Position numbers and translations under genes: made by a program. Shown in pieces: positions 13,430-29,500 of a stretch of DNA of 64,000 bases (its first letter is position 1; each line of letters begins with the position of its first letter). The DNA is from Varroa destructor (Eukaryota; Arthropoda; Arachnida; Mesostigmata; Varroidae): NCBI RefSeq assembly GCF_002443255.2, contig NW_019211457.1, positions 42,245,119 to 42,309,118 of the forward strand, given 5' to 3'. Under the pieces are notes generated by a model. It saw only the letters and a program-made list of their open reading frames with translations. It did no database searches and was not told the DNA's origin.

Positions 13430-16400
13430 TGGTCATAAGGACGAATGACAAGAAGCCGTATCAACAAAACAGACATTGCTATCGAGACATTTCTAATGTC
13501 TCAACTTGGATTCACTATGATAGACCAGTTTTTCGTTTTGCACACCTAGTAATATCGAGCCTGGTGCAAACAGAGTACAGAGCTTAGCCAACCAAAACAT
13601 CCAATAAGAGCTCATCAATGATTTCCTGGTTGCTACATATTCATCAACCCATGCTTAAATCCACGGGCCAGCGTCACTTTTTCAGGTAGTTTTTTACGAT
13701 TTTTTTTTATGTGCAAGTTGGACAAACTTAGATACAAACTCGATTTTATGGAAGCGCTTTTTTAAACAAAAAAAACTTAGCTACATCTAAGCGCAAAATT
13801 TAACCCAAACCCTGTGTACTTTCAGTACTAATATTTGCATGCAAACATACGCCGGCGACATGTTGCATACGCTGCGCATAGTTGAATATAATGATTAGTT
13901 TACTACTACCACCTAATCTCTGTAGGAAGTCTACAGCCACTTTTGCTGTGCGAACTTGCCTCGTCTGTCTCAATTAGCAGCCGAACAGTATCGAAAATAA
14001 TAGTGAAATCCAGTTCCGCTAATAACAAATACTAATATGTCTACTAATAAGCTAAGACGTTCTATTAATAGGTAAATGTAAGTGCTCGCTAGTTACAATA
14101 TAATTTGCTGACTTTTCTTCTAGTATACTCTTGAACACGCTGCTATTTTTTCGCTTTAAGGAACAAAAAATCGAGCTTATGATAGTGGCAAAAACAAATG
14201 CATTAAGTTTCTTTTCTCTCTAACCAAAATATCTTTTTGTGGTTACGACGAGAACGTCTTGCATCGGTCTAACTCAAATGAACCCTAAAACTAATCTTGT
14301 TTGTCTACAACCAATAAGAGTGACTATTACTGTCGTCACTATCAACTTATAGTCGAATCACATCTTCATCCTGGTATTATAATAAATAGGGTTACCCATT
14401 TCCTTGATCTTGTTCCATGCAGATCTGCGCCGGACAACGTTAGATGGAGAGAAAACCAAGAAATAATCTAAAACGATTAAGCTAGACAGTTTTAGTCAGC
14501 TATATGTGACCTAAATGTGTTTCTTTGCCTTCGAAATTATCGTGCAAATGTACATAAATATATAGCGGCAATCGCGGAAAATGTTTCAATGTAGGACACA
14601 GGATAACTATGAAAGAACAAATGTTGAACGTTAAAAATAAAATACTAAGATGAACTGTCTCCATGTTTACAATGTGTGGTTCTTTTGTTACTACCGCTGA
14701 TTCAAGCTGATAGCAAATGGGAAAGGCCAGTCTACGCAGAATGCGTTTGTAAATTTTTTTACACTAGTGAACATCGCGAATTGGGCGTAAGATCGCCTAG
14801 CGATGAAGTTAGGCAAACTCGGATTACTTGATACTTCTAGATGCGCGACACTTCGCGAATGTGATAAACGCTTACAGCTTTTATCAATGTGAAATTTCAT
14901 AGGATTTTTCTTACAGGTGCTAGCAGAGACGCGGGAAGCAGGAGATCCAAATTTTTTTTAAACAAGCTAGTTTTTCTCTGCCAAATCACAGGATTATTAA
15001 CGAAGCTGTTATTCAGCAACAAAGACAATTTCAACAGACACAGTGTGGCTGGAACACTCCATTATCGGGAATAAGATTTGCTGAAATTTTGTTTATGTTT
15101 AATCGTTACAACATGGTAGACAAATTTCAGCATAGGCAGGCTTGATATGCTATTGACCAACAAAATCACCAAACAGTACCAGGGCGTAATGACTTTTTAT
15201 ATATGACCTTATATGTGTATACGAAATCAAACAGATTCTATTGTTATATGAAGATGAAAGTTCTCGGGTTAATTTTCATTTTTGAAAGAGATTAATCCGT
15301 AGCAATGCTTTTCAAGGAAAATCCTCATGGTACCATTGTCAAAGAGTTGTTGACTCGTAGAAAATCGTTCCTATGTAGCCAAAATACCTCAGCTTTCTGT
15401 AAAAAAATAACATCGGTAATTTAATCCCATTGTCTATAGAATGACAAGATCTATAATTGAATTTGGCTGAAGTTCCATAGATTTCTACAGAAACCTGCTA
15501 AAGAAACATGGACGTACATGCATTTTTTGCGTCCTTTCTGATAAAAGCATGTTATTAAAAAAAGCAGGTACTTCGTTTATTAAGATAGTCATAATGGTGG
15601 TAGATAATTTTAATAAAGTTGCATTTAGGTACGAAGAAATTATAAAAAAACAGGCAACAAATTATTATGGTTACGTCGGTGTTTGAGATCGGAACGTTAT
15701 GGGTTCGTTGCACTTGTCCTTCAACAGTATGCTATCTAGTCTTGTCCTCTGTCAAATACCATTATTAATCGAAAACACGTTTTTAAAAAATACATTTGCG
15801 ATTAGCAAAAACAGATATATTTAAAAAACTTTAGAGATGTATGATATGTACAAAAAGTGGGCCACAGAGACACAATATTGGTCCATACATATACCCATGA
15901 ATATATTCATGATCTGGATCAACATTTTTTATCCACAGTCTGAGTATGTGTATATCTCTATTTCTTACTATATCAATACGCATAGTGAAGTCGTCACGGC
16001 GCGCAATTTAAATTTAGTCCATTCAAAACAACGAATAGAAGAATACGTTGACGCCGACTCTACGTGTCCCTGAGTGACGCCTAACCTGAACAACCCTACT
16101 GAGTGTCAAACAAATTCAAAATCGACAGAAAACAAATTCAATTATATTTTCAAAAATAATATCAGCAACTGACTACAAAGGGAAGTGGATATATACTTGT
16201 GCGATAAACGATAACTAGAGTATTTCTCAAAAATTAACTGAATAGCTAGATCAGTGCATGGTACGAAAAAAACTGGTGTCTAAAACTAAAAAATTGATAT
16301 GGTTGGGTATGGCTCTTTCACATATTGAGCTCTGCTTCAAGGCACGGCATAAAGGATTGACATCCTGCCTCAGTAATTGTAAATCATGTCTAGTCTGCGT

Positions 16401-17327
16401 GGATTTACTGTGGGATTTTAATATTTGTCAACGAAACAAGGTAATATTAGTTGCTAGATCCTTGTCCCCGTCATAGGCGATTTAATAGAGCTACATGTAC
16501 TTTATTCGTATCAAAACGCAACCCAGCGTTGTTTAATGCTTACGGGGGTGCAACTGTTATATTGACACAATACGTGCTCGTAGCATTTCTTTCTTTATAC
16601 ATAAACACATAAAAAGAATATTACGAGTTCCTGCTACCTATCGTTGCACGTCGTGATCACTGGTGCTAGCATAAGCACATGCAGTGATATACTTGTTGAG
16701 GCAGTCTTCTTCAAAACACTCATTTCATACTTGCCACATTAATTATGGCGAAAACAATAATATACTTCATAAATGTCAACTATTAAATTTCATATCTGCA
16801 CGCATGTTATGATGTGAAACAGCTATCGTCATTGAATCAGACTTGTGAATCACACCAACTGGTAGTAAATTAATAGTAGGGAAATGGCAGTCGTTTAGAG
16901 GTAGAACGGCTATTTTTCAGCGAGAGAATTGAAAATAAATTATCGTAAAACGAAAAAGGCACAGTGGTAAGCCTGAGTTTGCTATTGTTGAGAGTAACAA
17001 GCGCATTAACTACTCATCTGGGCCCTATATTACGATCCCTCGACGAGTTTATCTGTTAACCAGATTTACCCCCCGTACCCATCCGATTCCATGCTGTCTT
17101 TGACGCCTTTACAGCTATTCTATACCCTTATGTTAAACTATATTGTACCTTCTCAACATTTTATATACTGGAACGACGACATATGTTGTAGCGGGAATGG
17201 CTGACATGTCCATTATATGATCCTTTTTTCTCATCATGTAGTCTGTCGTGATATGATTTTATATTATTACAAAAAGTCGGAAAATGTCGTGCTACTCAAT
17301 TCAGCGATGTATTTCCTGTACACAAAA

Positions 17328-17333
17328 TTTAAT
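17328..17333 (-). terminator. Likely polyadenylation signal of the CEP350 homologue
   Basis: ATTAAA on the minus strand, about 80 nt beyond the TAG stop at 17413. The spacing suits a very short 3' UTR. Confidence 0.45.
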
Positions 17334-17412
17334 TAATCATTCCCATCCATAATGACACCGATATATACATAATTAATAGCATAATAGTAATGATATGCTT
17401 CTAGCCGTTCGT

Positions 17413-17545
17413 CTACAGCGTTGCCAGAACAGCGTTGACGTTGGTGTCAACTACATGCGCGGTCACCTGTTCCACCAACTGATCGCGGACCTGCTCGACA
17501 CAACGTGTATACTCTGTCCATTCGCGCTCCTCTTCACGAACCTCT
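17413..17545 (-). CDS. CEP350-like, terminal exon with block 3
   Basis: Acceptor TTTTTTTCAG. Has no in-frame ATG at its start, so it appears only as a splice-bounded frame. Encodes EVREEEREWTEYTRCVEQVR and a helical tail, ending LATL and TAG. The E-E-E/W pattern matches the HEEEAQWVNY-type end of vertebrate CEP350. Confidence 0.8.
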
Positions 17546-20500
17546 CTGAAAAAAATAGCACGACAGTTTGAGTACGACGGTGCAATTCCACAAGCATTCT
17601 ACGAACGATAATTGATACATCGAGGTTATTCATTCAGAAAAAGAGTGGCGCGAGTGGTCAATTTAGCATCAAAACCTAATAGGCAGTACAGAACTTACTG
17701 CCGTAACTAAGCCACCGGATAAACTTGAGAAGCGTAGTATTTATTTAAAGGAACTTTTGATACTCACTTGCCCATAATGAAATCGATATAGTCCATTCGA
17801 CGACTATTGATATACGACCAAATGCCCTTGGGTCGGGTGCTTTTACTCTTCTCGGCGGCTAAAACAGCTCCAACGAGAGCATCGATGAAGGCCTGTTGCT
17901 TTTCCTTTGGTGGTAATGGGCGCAAAAACAGGTTTTGGCTATTCCGTCCCACCCTGAAATGAATCATATAATAATAAATGCACTGCAATTCCAGGAAATA
18001 ATCGTTGCCATTAGTCGTAATAATATAATAGAATTTTTCTCCCCGTTCGACAACTTAGTACCATGCTAAGCATCAGCTTATTTTGCATGGTTTCCTTTTG
18101 AAGCTAAAAGTGCCATTGCGTGGGCCATTTTAAATGGAATGCCTATAAACGACGCAGTGCCCAATAACGGTTTATGTCTTCTCAAGTGTCGTAAGAGCAC
18201 CGCGTTAAGCAGAAATGTCCCAAACCTACGAACCAAACAGTTGACCACCAGCTGAGGTAAAGGAACCGAACGCTGTAACTATACCGTATTCGACTCGAGG
18301 AAAAGGCTTAGCATGGAATATAACTGTTTCACGCATATTGGCCCACTCATACATTCATTACAGCGCCTCGACGACAGGATCAGTATCTGAACGCGCGGAC
18401 ACAGAAAAGATGCAGAAAAGCGTCAGTCTAAACGACTGATACCTGTGCACGCCAGCTGCTACAAAGTGAAAAGTTCTTTCGAAGTACTGCCTCTCGAACG
18501 GATAATAAGCGTAAACGGAATACCTAAGGCAGTCATTATCGATAGGGATCTGTAGGGAAAGTGCAGCGTAAGGTAGCAGCTAAATAATAATAGAAGAAGA
18601 CCATTAGGCGATATAACTGTAACACACCAGTGCACTAAAGTTAATAATAATAATAACATATGTATATATATATATATACCTGAACATCTTTTCGGCTGTC
18701 TCCTTTGCCACATCGAACAGCATCTCTCCGTACTGGAGTTTAGCCATATCGGCAACACCATCACAGTGACTGTGTTCGTAACTGGCTTCTTCCAAGGTTT
18801 GTCCACTCGCCAACTGCGCGTAAAGATATTCGGCCGCATGTGATGCTTCTGTCTGTAACTCGCCTAATGTCATGGGGACTACGGGCTCAGGTTGTCTTGG
18901 TTCAGATGTGAGACTTGACGACGGAGCTATTGACACAGCTTTGGGCTGGTGACTAGTCGTGTCCGAGGCCGCAGAAGCCTATGATGGGAAGAAACAGGAT
19001 ATAGCAATCGCATGAGTCTATCATATAATAAACAGAGTAGTTACCGGGAAATTCCAGTAATTTCTTTCGACGCTATAGGTTATTCCTGGTTTTTTGAACA
19101 GGTTTTCAAAATCACTTCTTATGTGTAGTATCAAGGACCTATCTAACCGTCCTTATGGACTGACGCTAAGTTTCAAAGAACATTATTACTACAGAAACAA
19201 TAGTTGAAGTTTGGATAAACAATAGCTGAATAGAAAATCTTCATGCGAAATATACAAGACGCGACTGTGACTACCTCTAACGACGTCTACGCATAGTCAG
19301 ATAAGTATATATATTCCGAACCTATATTTCTTTGGGGACGGAATTATTATCTGGTACCAGTGCAAGTGCAATTTCATGTAGATTCGTGTGAGCGATGATG
19401 TACCTTAGGTGGGGTGTAGGGTGGCGGGGGTTTGTTGGGAATCTTTCGGATGCACACCTGCTGGCTGGCGTCGTCCACAAAAATCTGTTGCCCTATTCGC
19501 GCCAATGTTCCATTCAGAGATGAAATAGGCGAAAGTTCATCGGCCAACCCCTCAGATAGCCACACAAGATCTGCGGAACCGGTTGATTCGGTAGGCTAAA
19601 AATGAGACCAATACAAACAATACATCAACATGATGTGCAAGACGTCGGCAATCGACGTAAATTAGACGTGACTGAATTCGGATTAAATACATGATTATTT
19701 ACAATATCATTGGCAAGATTAGTATTCGAAGTATTTTTACCTTCATTGCGTTGGTCTTGAAAATATCACCAATGGCTTCTCCAACCAATCGTTCCATCAT
19801 TCTGGCAGAATGAGAGTCGACGCGAGTCGCTTTCACCACCTCTTTAAACGTGTCATCTTTAAGTGACTGTACGACCTTGTCCATCGCGGCATCCACTTTG
19901 CGCTCCTTAGTATTCGGACTGTCTGAACTACTTGGCGAGGACTGAATTTCTACGGAAAACGACCCCGTTTCGGATTTTGATGTGTCAGAAGCTGGGTCTT
20001 CAGGTACCGTCTCGATAGTTTTAGTTCTGACTTCTTCACTAGATTTCTTAGCAGCCTCTTCAGATCTGTTAGACGATTCTTTAGCATCTCCAAGGCTTAA
20101 ATCTATCGTGGGTGCGCTAAATGATTTTTCCGAAATACTTTTGTGAGATAAAGTAGCCGACTGAACAGAGGCAATTGAGCTATCGCTCTTCTCAGATGCA
20201 TCGGCGTCATTTGATTTTTCCTTCTCTAGACCTGCAGCCGTAGCCAACGGAGTCGTGCTCTCCGCCTTTGCAGAAATATCCTTACAGGAGTGCGATGACT
20301 TTTCATCTTTATCATTCTCTATGGCAGAACGAATCTTCTCTGAGGCAATGCTATCCCTCGATGCAACGGACACATCACTTTCCTCGCTTTCCTGACCTCG
20401 CTCAACCTTTTCTTTGACAGCCACGCGAGGACGACGGATCTTGGGCATCACATGGGTAGCTGATTCGAGCATTGCCACGGCAGCTCTGTTGTTGGCTAGA

Positions 20501-23500
20501 AGCCTCTCGAGTACCTCGATTCTTTTGAGCAGCATTTCCTTGCGACCAGGTCTTCTTGTTGCTTCTGGTGTTTCCAGAACCTTACGTAGTTTCTCTAGTT
20601 GTCGAATCTCTCTTTCCTGCTCATCGCGAAGTGCCCTTCGGCTACCCTCAATATCAGAAGCGTCTGTTTCGGACATACTGGCGATATCTTCTGACCCTGA
20701 CGAATCAGCGCGGCTTCGAGGTTTGCGTACTGACATTGGTCGAGGACTGGGGCGAAACTGCCTCTCCTTTATCTCGACACTAGACTCGATACTCTCCGTG
20801 TCTTTATTGGTGGCGGAAAGCACATCTCTCACAAGCGAAATTTTCGATTCGCGTTCGCGTTCCAATGCCGCCTTCATCTCCGCCACTAGTTTGGCTTCTC
20901 GTTTCTGAAATCATATAGAGAGCAACGTCTTACTTTGAAAAATTTTGGCAAATCGTATGTCGTAATGAGCACCAGACGAAAGTCTACTTTGTCTAAGACA
21001 AAACGACAAACTCCTGGCGGCGAACGATAATGGGTCCTGTTTCGGAAGATTCTTAATAGGATTTATAATCTGAAGGTCTCGAAAACTTACCAAAATGTCT
21101 CAATAAACCCTTTTTGATACACTTGAGTTTTTGTGCTGTTTAGATTAAGTGCTGTGTAAAGGGAACATCAAGTGTTAATTGATTGGTCCAGATAAGTTCT
21201 AACGGATAACTTTTTTTGAGAACTGTTGTGCCTTTGTATAGCTTTTTCCGTTTTAATACTTTGCGTTGATTTTTGACCTGCTACCAGTTCAGCATTTTAT
21301 ACTGTTAGAATATATAGTGTATTAACACCTATTAATACTGCTTGGTATTGGGTTTTCTTAAGAAGACACATGTGGGTCAAAGTGATCGTCAGGAATGACG
21401 CTTTGAGCACAATAAAAAAAAATCGTTGAATGGTCTATTCTTCTTTAAATACAGTCTTACAAACAAAACACAATGTTTTGAGTTATAACCGCTACCCTGT
21501 AAAGTGTATTCAATAACAAAATTGTCACATATATGGTGATGGTAAGAAGCAATAATGTAATATATCTCTCAACTATTGTCAAAGAGCGAGCGTTTTAGAC
21601 TGTTAAACGATTCCTCTGGAGGAAATATCAATGGAGAAAACATGTTTTCTTCGGAAAAAAAAATAACTTCTTCGGAAAACGGTAATCGAATGTATGGTTA
21701 AACAACTGAATTGTGAATTGCAGAAGCTCAACAATAAACACGCATATTTACCTTAATCGCCTCTGATCTCCTTTCTATTTTTTGTCGTTCCCGCTCTAAA
21801 TATTTGACGAACTTTTCTTTTTGAGCGACTTCTGCATTGCGCTTAATTAGTAGTCGGATCAAGTCAGCGTTTTCGATAAGATCCGCGGTTCCCAAACTGA
21901 TTGATCGACTGCTATTATTAGCTGAGCCATTCAGTGACGCCCCTAAATTATCAAACAAATTATATATATAATTTGTCTAATTGAATTCGTATAGGTATAA
22001 AACTATCGACTAGTGACACACTAAATAGCAATGTACACGATTTTTTAATTTTTATCTTTGATGCATCAGCCGTTAACCAAGCTACTAAATTATTGGAACA
22101 GCATGATACCTGACTAACACTGATTATTAGGTTAGCAACCTAAATCTATAAGAAGCTAAAATATAATTCATAACATGTAAGCTGACTAATATCCAATAAA
22201 GAATGCGTCGAATATGTATTGCAAACATAACATTTGTGGCAACCTATGTGAGAGTTGAACGTATAGATCGATGAATAAAAAAAACTACTACTGGAATACT
22301 GCGATGTGAACATTACGCAACGTTTCATTCACCTTTGCTACCGGCAGCGGAAACGGAGGTTTCAATGGCGCCCTTGGTGCCATTGATCTTTAAATGAGTT
22401 TCAGCATCGTCTTGCTTAAGGTCTCCTTGACGAACTTCACCACTCTCATCTGAGGAACTGTTGCTGCTTGATTGTTGGCCCGAACTACTGGTTGAATGGG
22501 AAGCTATCTTTTCCTTGCCAACTTTGTCCTGGGATATTTTCCGTTTCGCAAGCAGATTTAGTAGTTTCTGTACCTCGCTACGGCAGTCCTTACGTTCGGT
22601 TGATTTAGGCTGCTCAGGCATTTTTGATAGAAGAAATGACTCTAGTCTACAATGTACAAGCACAAAAGCAAAGAATACAGCCATATAAGATTTGTTCTAA
22701 ACTGCATATGTTTACTGCCACTGCTTACGCTCACCGTTAGCGAGCTAGAAAGAATAAACTCTCTCTTTTCACTTGTATTGAAGCACTTTCGTCAAACAGA
22801 TTTGCATGAGGCGCACATAGGCTTCATATTTACAATACATCAAACGCTTCATAAAGATCAAGTGAAAGGCACTGCGTCGCACGAAATCGTGTGCATCTCG
22901 TGGATATATTAAGTGCTCTCCACAGGAACGACATAGTGTCTGCGAATCATCTATAGCCTAGTCACAATTTTTTTCGAAGTTATCATAAAAGTGACCCAAA
23001 CTGAATTGTGAACATATAAACTGTTGAGAGCATTTGTTAAATTTGGCCATCAATTCACAGGAAATGCGGTGTGAACCCATAAACCGTGTTGTACTATATA
23101 TAGTTGAAGATTATTTTTAAAAAATTGCTACTTCACTTCTTCACGCAAATTATATAACAGGTATGTCGCGTGCAAGGGCCCGAACTTCTTAAAAATCTCT
23201 TAACAGCCATGTTAAAAATAAATTCGTGGAATATTTCTATTTCTAATTAAAATGTTCACTCTATCAAATGTAGCTAATAAGCATTACTGCGTTTCACGTA
23301 CGAGGCAATTCCGAGTGTTGAGTCCGAAGAGGCTGAAAGTCCCGCTGCGAGTCCGACAGCGACACCTTTCAATAAGCGGAAACCCTCAGAGCGATGCTCT
23401 TCCCAAAGGCGCTCTCCGCGTTCCATATATTCGACGAGTGCTGATACAAGGGGATCCCCTCCAGCGCCATTTTCGTATAGCAGCGACGTCCGTGAAGTCA

Positions 23501-26500
23501 ACGGTGCACTACCGATAGGAAAAGTAGATGTCGTAGGCGAAATTTCCTGTACATAGTTCATGCAGAGTACGCAAAGACAAATGATGAATTTTTAGGTTAA
23601 TATATGGATGACTGGCCTTGCCAGATATAAAGATTCAGATTATTCGTTTCGTTCCTTTTTTTTGTCTTTTTTAATTCATATAATTTAATAATTTAGAAAG
23701 TGAAATGTGTCCAGTTCTCGTGGTCTAGTTGCAAACTGAGGAAATAACTTAGTCGATTAGTTTGAATTGGGTTCAAATTCTGTCAGAGGCTGTTTTTTTA
23801 CGTACACGCTTTATTTATTTATGCTTTAGCCATTGCATTCAACGATATCAAGACGCACTTTAAGTGACTGTGACTAATACTTTAAGCCATAAAGCTTCAA
23901 TTCCTAAAGCAATTAACTTTCAGAAACTCTATTTGAGCCTGTAATTCTTATGTCGTTAATATAATCCAGTAGTAATTTCGTGCCGTTAAGGAAAACAATG
24001 TCCGGTCTACGAACGTTCCGTTAGTACCACGGAATCTTTATATATACGTGTTAAATGCGCTGGACATGAATGCTCTCCATGTAATGCTCTCAAACTACTA
24101 ATTACAATTACAGTCCTCTCAAGCTATGTTCGATCCCATTTTGAAATATGATAAACTGGTCTATCGATAACTAACTCACATCATCTGAAAGGATTTTCGC
24201 AAGACATAGACTTCTTTACATTCATTTACCAGCTTAACGTGTTGTTTTTGGTAGAATATTCATCAAAAGAGATGGTATGCAGCCGAATGCAACAAAATGT
24301 CCGATACCACCGATTGAATTGAATACAAAAATCCGCATGCAAACTTCATAGAAAGATATAGTTTATTATAGATTTTATAAACGCAAGCATTCGCTCGAGA
24401 ACGCCAGCTAGTACAACCTTGGCTGTTTGTCCTTTGTCCGCAACGATTTGATGCTTCATGTCTTTAGTTTCTTGTTCAATATCGCTGTTTTCATTTTCCC
24501 GTTCACGTTGCTGGTCGTGGATTACCTTTTCAGTGGAAATCGTGCTAGTCAAACTGTCTGTCCTCTTACTTAACGTACTCAACGATGGTGACTCCCTTCC
24601 ATCCACGGTACCCTTTTCAGGTGAAAAACTTTTCGACTTGGTCCGCACTGGAATATCCTGGGTTTCCAGTTTCGAATTAAGCGTCTTCACAGTCGAAACG
24701 CTTACTGAGGACTTCGCCGACTGAAAGACGAAGTTAAAATCAATTAACTAAGTAAACAAATATTGTATTAATAATACCTGTGGCTTTTATCAGTATTTTA
24801 CAGTATCATTTGTCGTTTACCAAATGTCAACTGCAGAAAAATACTCCGAACCGATCAACGATGTGCGCGTCCGGCCAGTCACCTTTTCAGTGTCCGAACT
24901 TCTCGAGCGTGTATCCTGCGAGACACTCTCAGAGTCCTGATCTCCTTTCTCGTGTGCAGATGTTTTACGGAGTTTTTGTAGAGGCAATGTGCTTAGCCTC
25001 TTATAGTCAGCACTTGAACCGTCATCACGACCTTTAAGCTCTGCCACCGATATTGTCATCTGACTAGAGGCCGATCGAGAACTTTCTTCATTTGTGTAGG
25101 TAACTGACTTTGCCTCACTTGCGGTTTGGGCAGATCCCGAAGTCATGCTACCTTCCTCCTGAGCACCACTCTCGATCAGCAACGCATCTTCGCTTGGCAG
25201 AGCTGCAGACGCTAACGTGCGACTCCTTGCTGGTGTTTTGGTAAACTGAGCTGTGGGCAAGGGACTTCTCAAAAGTTCTGTAGCCTTGCTGGGACTTTCA
25301 CCTAGAATGTGTAGTCTAGTTAATAGTTTTCTCGATTTCTACTGATTATAGGGGCAATGTAATAGCACTATTAAAATAGGATTAAATCGCAGAAGGGAAA
25401 AAGATACGCAATCTTATTTCTTATTTTATATCAGTTATTTTAAAACGTTTCGAACCGTTTCGTTAGAAGGAAAACAAACTGTATTATAACCGCTGCCCCA
25501 ATTTGGAGATTAGAGTGTATATCGTAACGAATCGTCAGACATATACAATCCATTGCCCAGCATGTCTTCATTAAAACGATTTTCTGTCGTAGGGAGGTCG
25601 GGAACCTACATGCTTGTCTTTACACATTAACCGGTTTATACCTAACTATAATTTTAGTAGAAATGTGGACCTAATATCATATTCGAAAGGTTCAACGCAT
25701 ATTTTATAATTAACTATTCACCGGAGAGACGTCTGACCTTTTGAAGTTGACATGTCCTTTTTGAGCAAACTCATCTCGCGGGACTGTTGCTCAATTTGAT
25801 CGAATGCCTCTTGAAGGCTGCGGCGCAACTCATCGACAAGCGTGTCGTTAACCGTTGGAACAGCAGAACATGGCTCAACAGGCTCATCGCCTCGAGGAGG
25901 GCTTTTGTATTGATCCTAATATTAAACAATAGCAAACGTGTGTATTTTCAAGTAGCTCTTTGTGGATCGATATATTTGTTTATCAGTTACACGTTAATAA
26001 ATCAGATTTCAGTCTTCAAAAACAACGCTGAATTCGATTAGTTGGAATACTATGAATGTGCTCAAGGTCTTTGTACTTAAAGGATGATTTCTTTGAACAA
26101 GCTTATGCATCATCAATTATAGCAGTTTTCTTAAGTCAATTAAAGAAATTAATGACTTTATATCATGTGAAGTGCTGACCTTACTTTCAACAAAATTTGT
26201 TTAGCAAATTTAAACAAAGTAGTATAGATACTAAAAATCAGCACTTTCAAACGGCCGCTCGGGTAGGCTGAACTCGAACCGTGAGTCAGTTCCGGTTATC
26301 ATATTTGTGTTGGCAAATACCTTTTTCAAGAATTGATTGGCTAAATTGGTCTCCTTGGCGAACGCGTAGCACTGAGCACGTGAAACTTCGCTCATTTTTA
26401 GTAAGGTGTCATTACAATCCTCCAGGAAATCTAATTCGTTGCTGACGAGACAACTGAGCGTCACTGGAGCGAAGCGTTTATCCTCTTGTACATTTTTAGG

Positions 26501-29500
26501 AACTACATTTCTTGTGATACGCTTTGGTTCGTTTACTTCTTTTGAATCTTCTAATGCAGCCTTTTCAAAACTATCCATAAGATTTCTGGATACATTTAAG
26601 CGGCTCTTAAATTTTGAACTTCTGCGGGTCACATCCAGCTCTTTCAGAACTCTTTTCGCTTCTTCTAGGATATCGTCTCCTTCGATTACACTAAGTGCAC
26701 TCCAACTCCTTGATGTTGCACTAATGCTACCATGACTGTGTCTTAAACCTGACTCCCTAAGGATTTCAACGGAAGAATCCTGGTTAATATTGGACTTGTT
26801 TTTGCTTCTTCTTTTAGTATCCTCAAGGTTAGCATCTTGCACGTGTACCCCCTTTGACGTCACACAAGAGTTATCTTCAATTTTTTGAATATCTTTAAGA
26901 ACTTGTTGTGCTTTTCCGATGTTCATTTCGGATACTTCCAGCTGACGGAGCACCTGTCTTGCTTGAACGATAGCACTATCATCTATCTCGCTAATGGCAG
27001 TATCCGAAGTGTGAGGACTAGAACTTTTTTCCTCTTGCTCTTCACTAGATATGTGCGATAAGTCGAGATTATTAAACGAAACTTGCTCTTGGATTGTGCT
27101 CCAAGGATGTTTTGGAGTTGATGAATGCAAACCAGCGACGAGGTATTTATCGCGCCATTCATGGATGAAATTTGGATCTCTTGCTACAGATTCGGTCTGC
27201 ACAGCGGTCTCAACTGAAACCCTGGGTTTTGTAGGAACGTTTAACTCCATAACGATGTCCTCGCAAGGAACCTGTAAAGGAGAATGTTCAGTAGGTGAAA
27301 ATAAGTATTCCTTAGAGTGTCTCAGTGTAGGTTGAGGCCGAGGGGTATGCTGAAGACCATTTTGAAGCATTATGGGCCTGGGACGGGATGGAGTTGTTTC
27401 AGCGGATGTCTTCAATGAAGGGGCTGCAAAATACATACAGAAACGAACAAACATACAGATACACACCACAAACAAAGAACATAAACACGCAACATCGTCT
27501 AATAATTCTTGAAGATAATAACACAAGAAAACAACTAATTGTAATTTTCGCCGACGTAAATTCATTATTCATTCTAATTATGGGTGTTATTCCAACTAAT
27601 ATTTGCATACACTCAATCAAACAGATGTGAGTTGAATACAGTTAGCCGCAAATTTGACCGTTATAGAAATTCAGATCCCAAAAGAATCATGCATATCCGC
27701 TCGAATTAAACTAGCTAAATTAGCAAAATGAATAACTCCAAAGACAACACTACACAAGACGAGAACAGCAAAATTAAAACACTGCAACATCAAAATTTAA
27801 ATCAATACTCGTTTATTCTACATAATTTGATTAATTAGCTATTTTCAGCCCAATATTTTTTCTTAACTACCTGAACCATCAGTGGAAATCTGTTCGACCA
27901 CAAGTCTGCTTTCGCGTAAACCCAACTTCACAAGAAGTATTTCGAACTGTCTCATAGCTTTCTCGAGTCTCTCTTTCACTGGCATATCCATTGCTACATA
28001 TTTTTCGAGGGCTTCATGTAGATAAAGTTCTTCGAATCCACACTTAGATAAAAGATCCGTCACACCTCGGTCAAAATTATTTAGAAGTCTCGTGAAGCGA
28101 TCCAGCTCAGGGGAATTAGCTGTAAATGCACAAAATCGCATATCTTAGAATATTTAACTCTGTTGCCTACTTAATATAGAAAACAACGTTTATAGTAAAA
28201 TAACATTTTACTCAGGATACACTCGTGATTTTGTGGAACGTTTGTACAGAAATTCTTTCTGATCCTCGACTACTTTCCGATGAAAGCATTTTTGAAAGGC
28301 ATTGCGTACGAGAATGATTGCAATACGTTGTAATCAATTTGTTATGACAGTTGGAGGCTTTCTTAAAGAATGACCAACGAAAAATATTCAAACAAAAAGA
28401 AAGTTCGAGATTTAGTGCTGCTTCTTTACTTTTCATATTTTGAAAAACGTGCTTAGCGAGATTCGCCCCTGTAGCTTTCATTACAAAATATAACGTAGAG
28501 CCTGTATTTAAATGAGACCTTTTTCTGCTGATTTTTGAATGGAATAAAATAGATGCATAACTCTCGGGCCTCATACGCACCAAGCGAAGTCGCATCCAGA
28601 TTGTTAATTTACAATATTGACGCACTATGCCGTTTTCGGTTATGATACAGGTATAAGAAATCCAGCGAAGTTTTTACACGCCAGTATAGGAGACTTGTAA
28701 CACTCTATACACTGAGAAGGCTGACAGTTAATAAAAAGAAAAATATTACAAGTAATTTGTGACGAGTATTGAATCTCATATTAGTATTAGAAGTATTACA
28801 TATTGCTTTTGAGCTTCTTGTTTTTCCTTTTGGACTTTTTGGTAACTTGGGATTTTTGAGACTATTAACCTAAAATGTAAGTCCGCTGGATTCTTCATCT
28901 CTGGCATGTTTCAACATATTCAAGTATCAATATCGTGTCACTCACTCTTGGTATGAAAGCACTTTCGCAAACCTAGTATATACATTCTTAGAAATGAGCG
29001 GATTGAGCTATTAATTTAAGCGGTGACCAAATCAAGCGGGAGTTGATTGAAGACGCATGTCTGCGACGAATATCTTTGTCGGCACATGCGGATGACCATA
29101 ATTCCCACTCCAAATATCCTATTGATTTATGTGATCATGCTGTAATCAATTGTAATTTTCCCCATGGTGATCGCGTTGTTGTAGTAATATTAGAAATACA
29201 AAACTGGCAATAATGATAAAGCTAATTCTTCCTTGATGGACAATAATTTAAAAATCACAACAAACAGTGTAAACGTATTAGACAAAGTACTCTGTCAATG
29301 AATTTTAGTTGCAGGTTCTAATTCTGTTTTACTGCTCTGCATAACGTCGACTTCTACTTACCATGTACGTGTTTTGCTGTGAACGCAACGTTGGACAAGT
29401 TCCTGGCGACCTCTGCAACTTCGCTTGCCAATTTAACGGGTTGAGAAAGAGGTTTAAACTCGGCGAGCGTTCTACCGCTCCTGTCACTATCAATGGGAAG

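Larger units (their letters stand above)
13103..17412. other. 3' UTR and gene-free stretch
   Basis: The first 330 bases are the probable 3' UTR of the coiled-coil gene. The last 80 or so bases up to 17412 are the 3' UTR of the CEP350 homologue on the other strand. Between them the DNA is AT-rich with only short open frames and no family resemblance. The two genes are therefore convergent, about 4 kb apart. Confidence 0.55.
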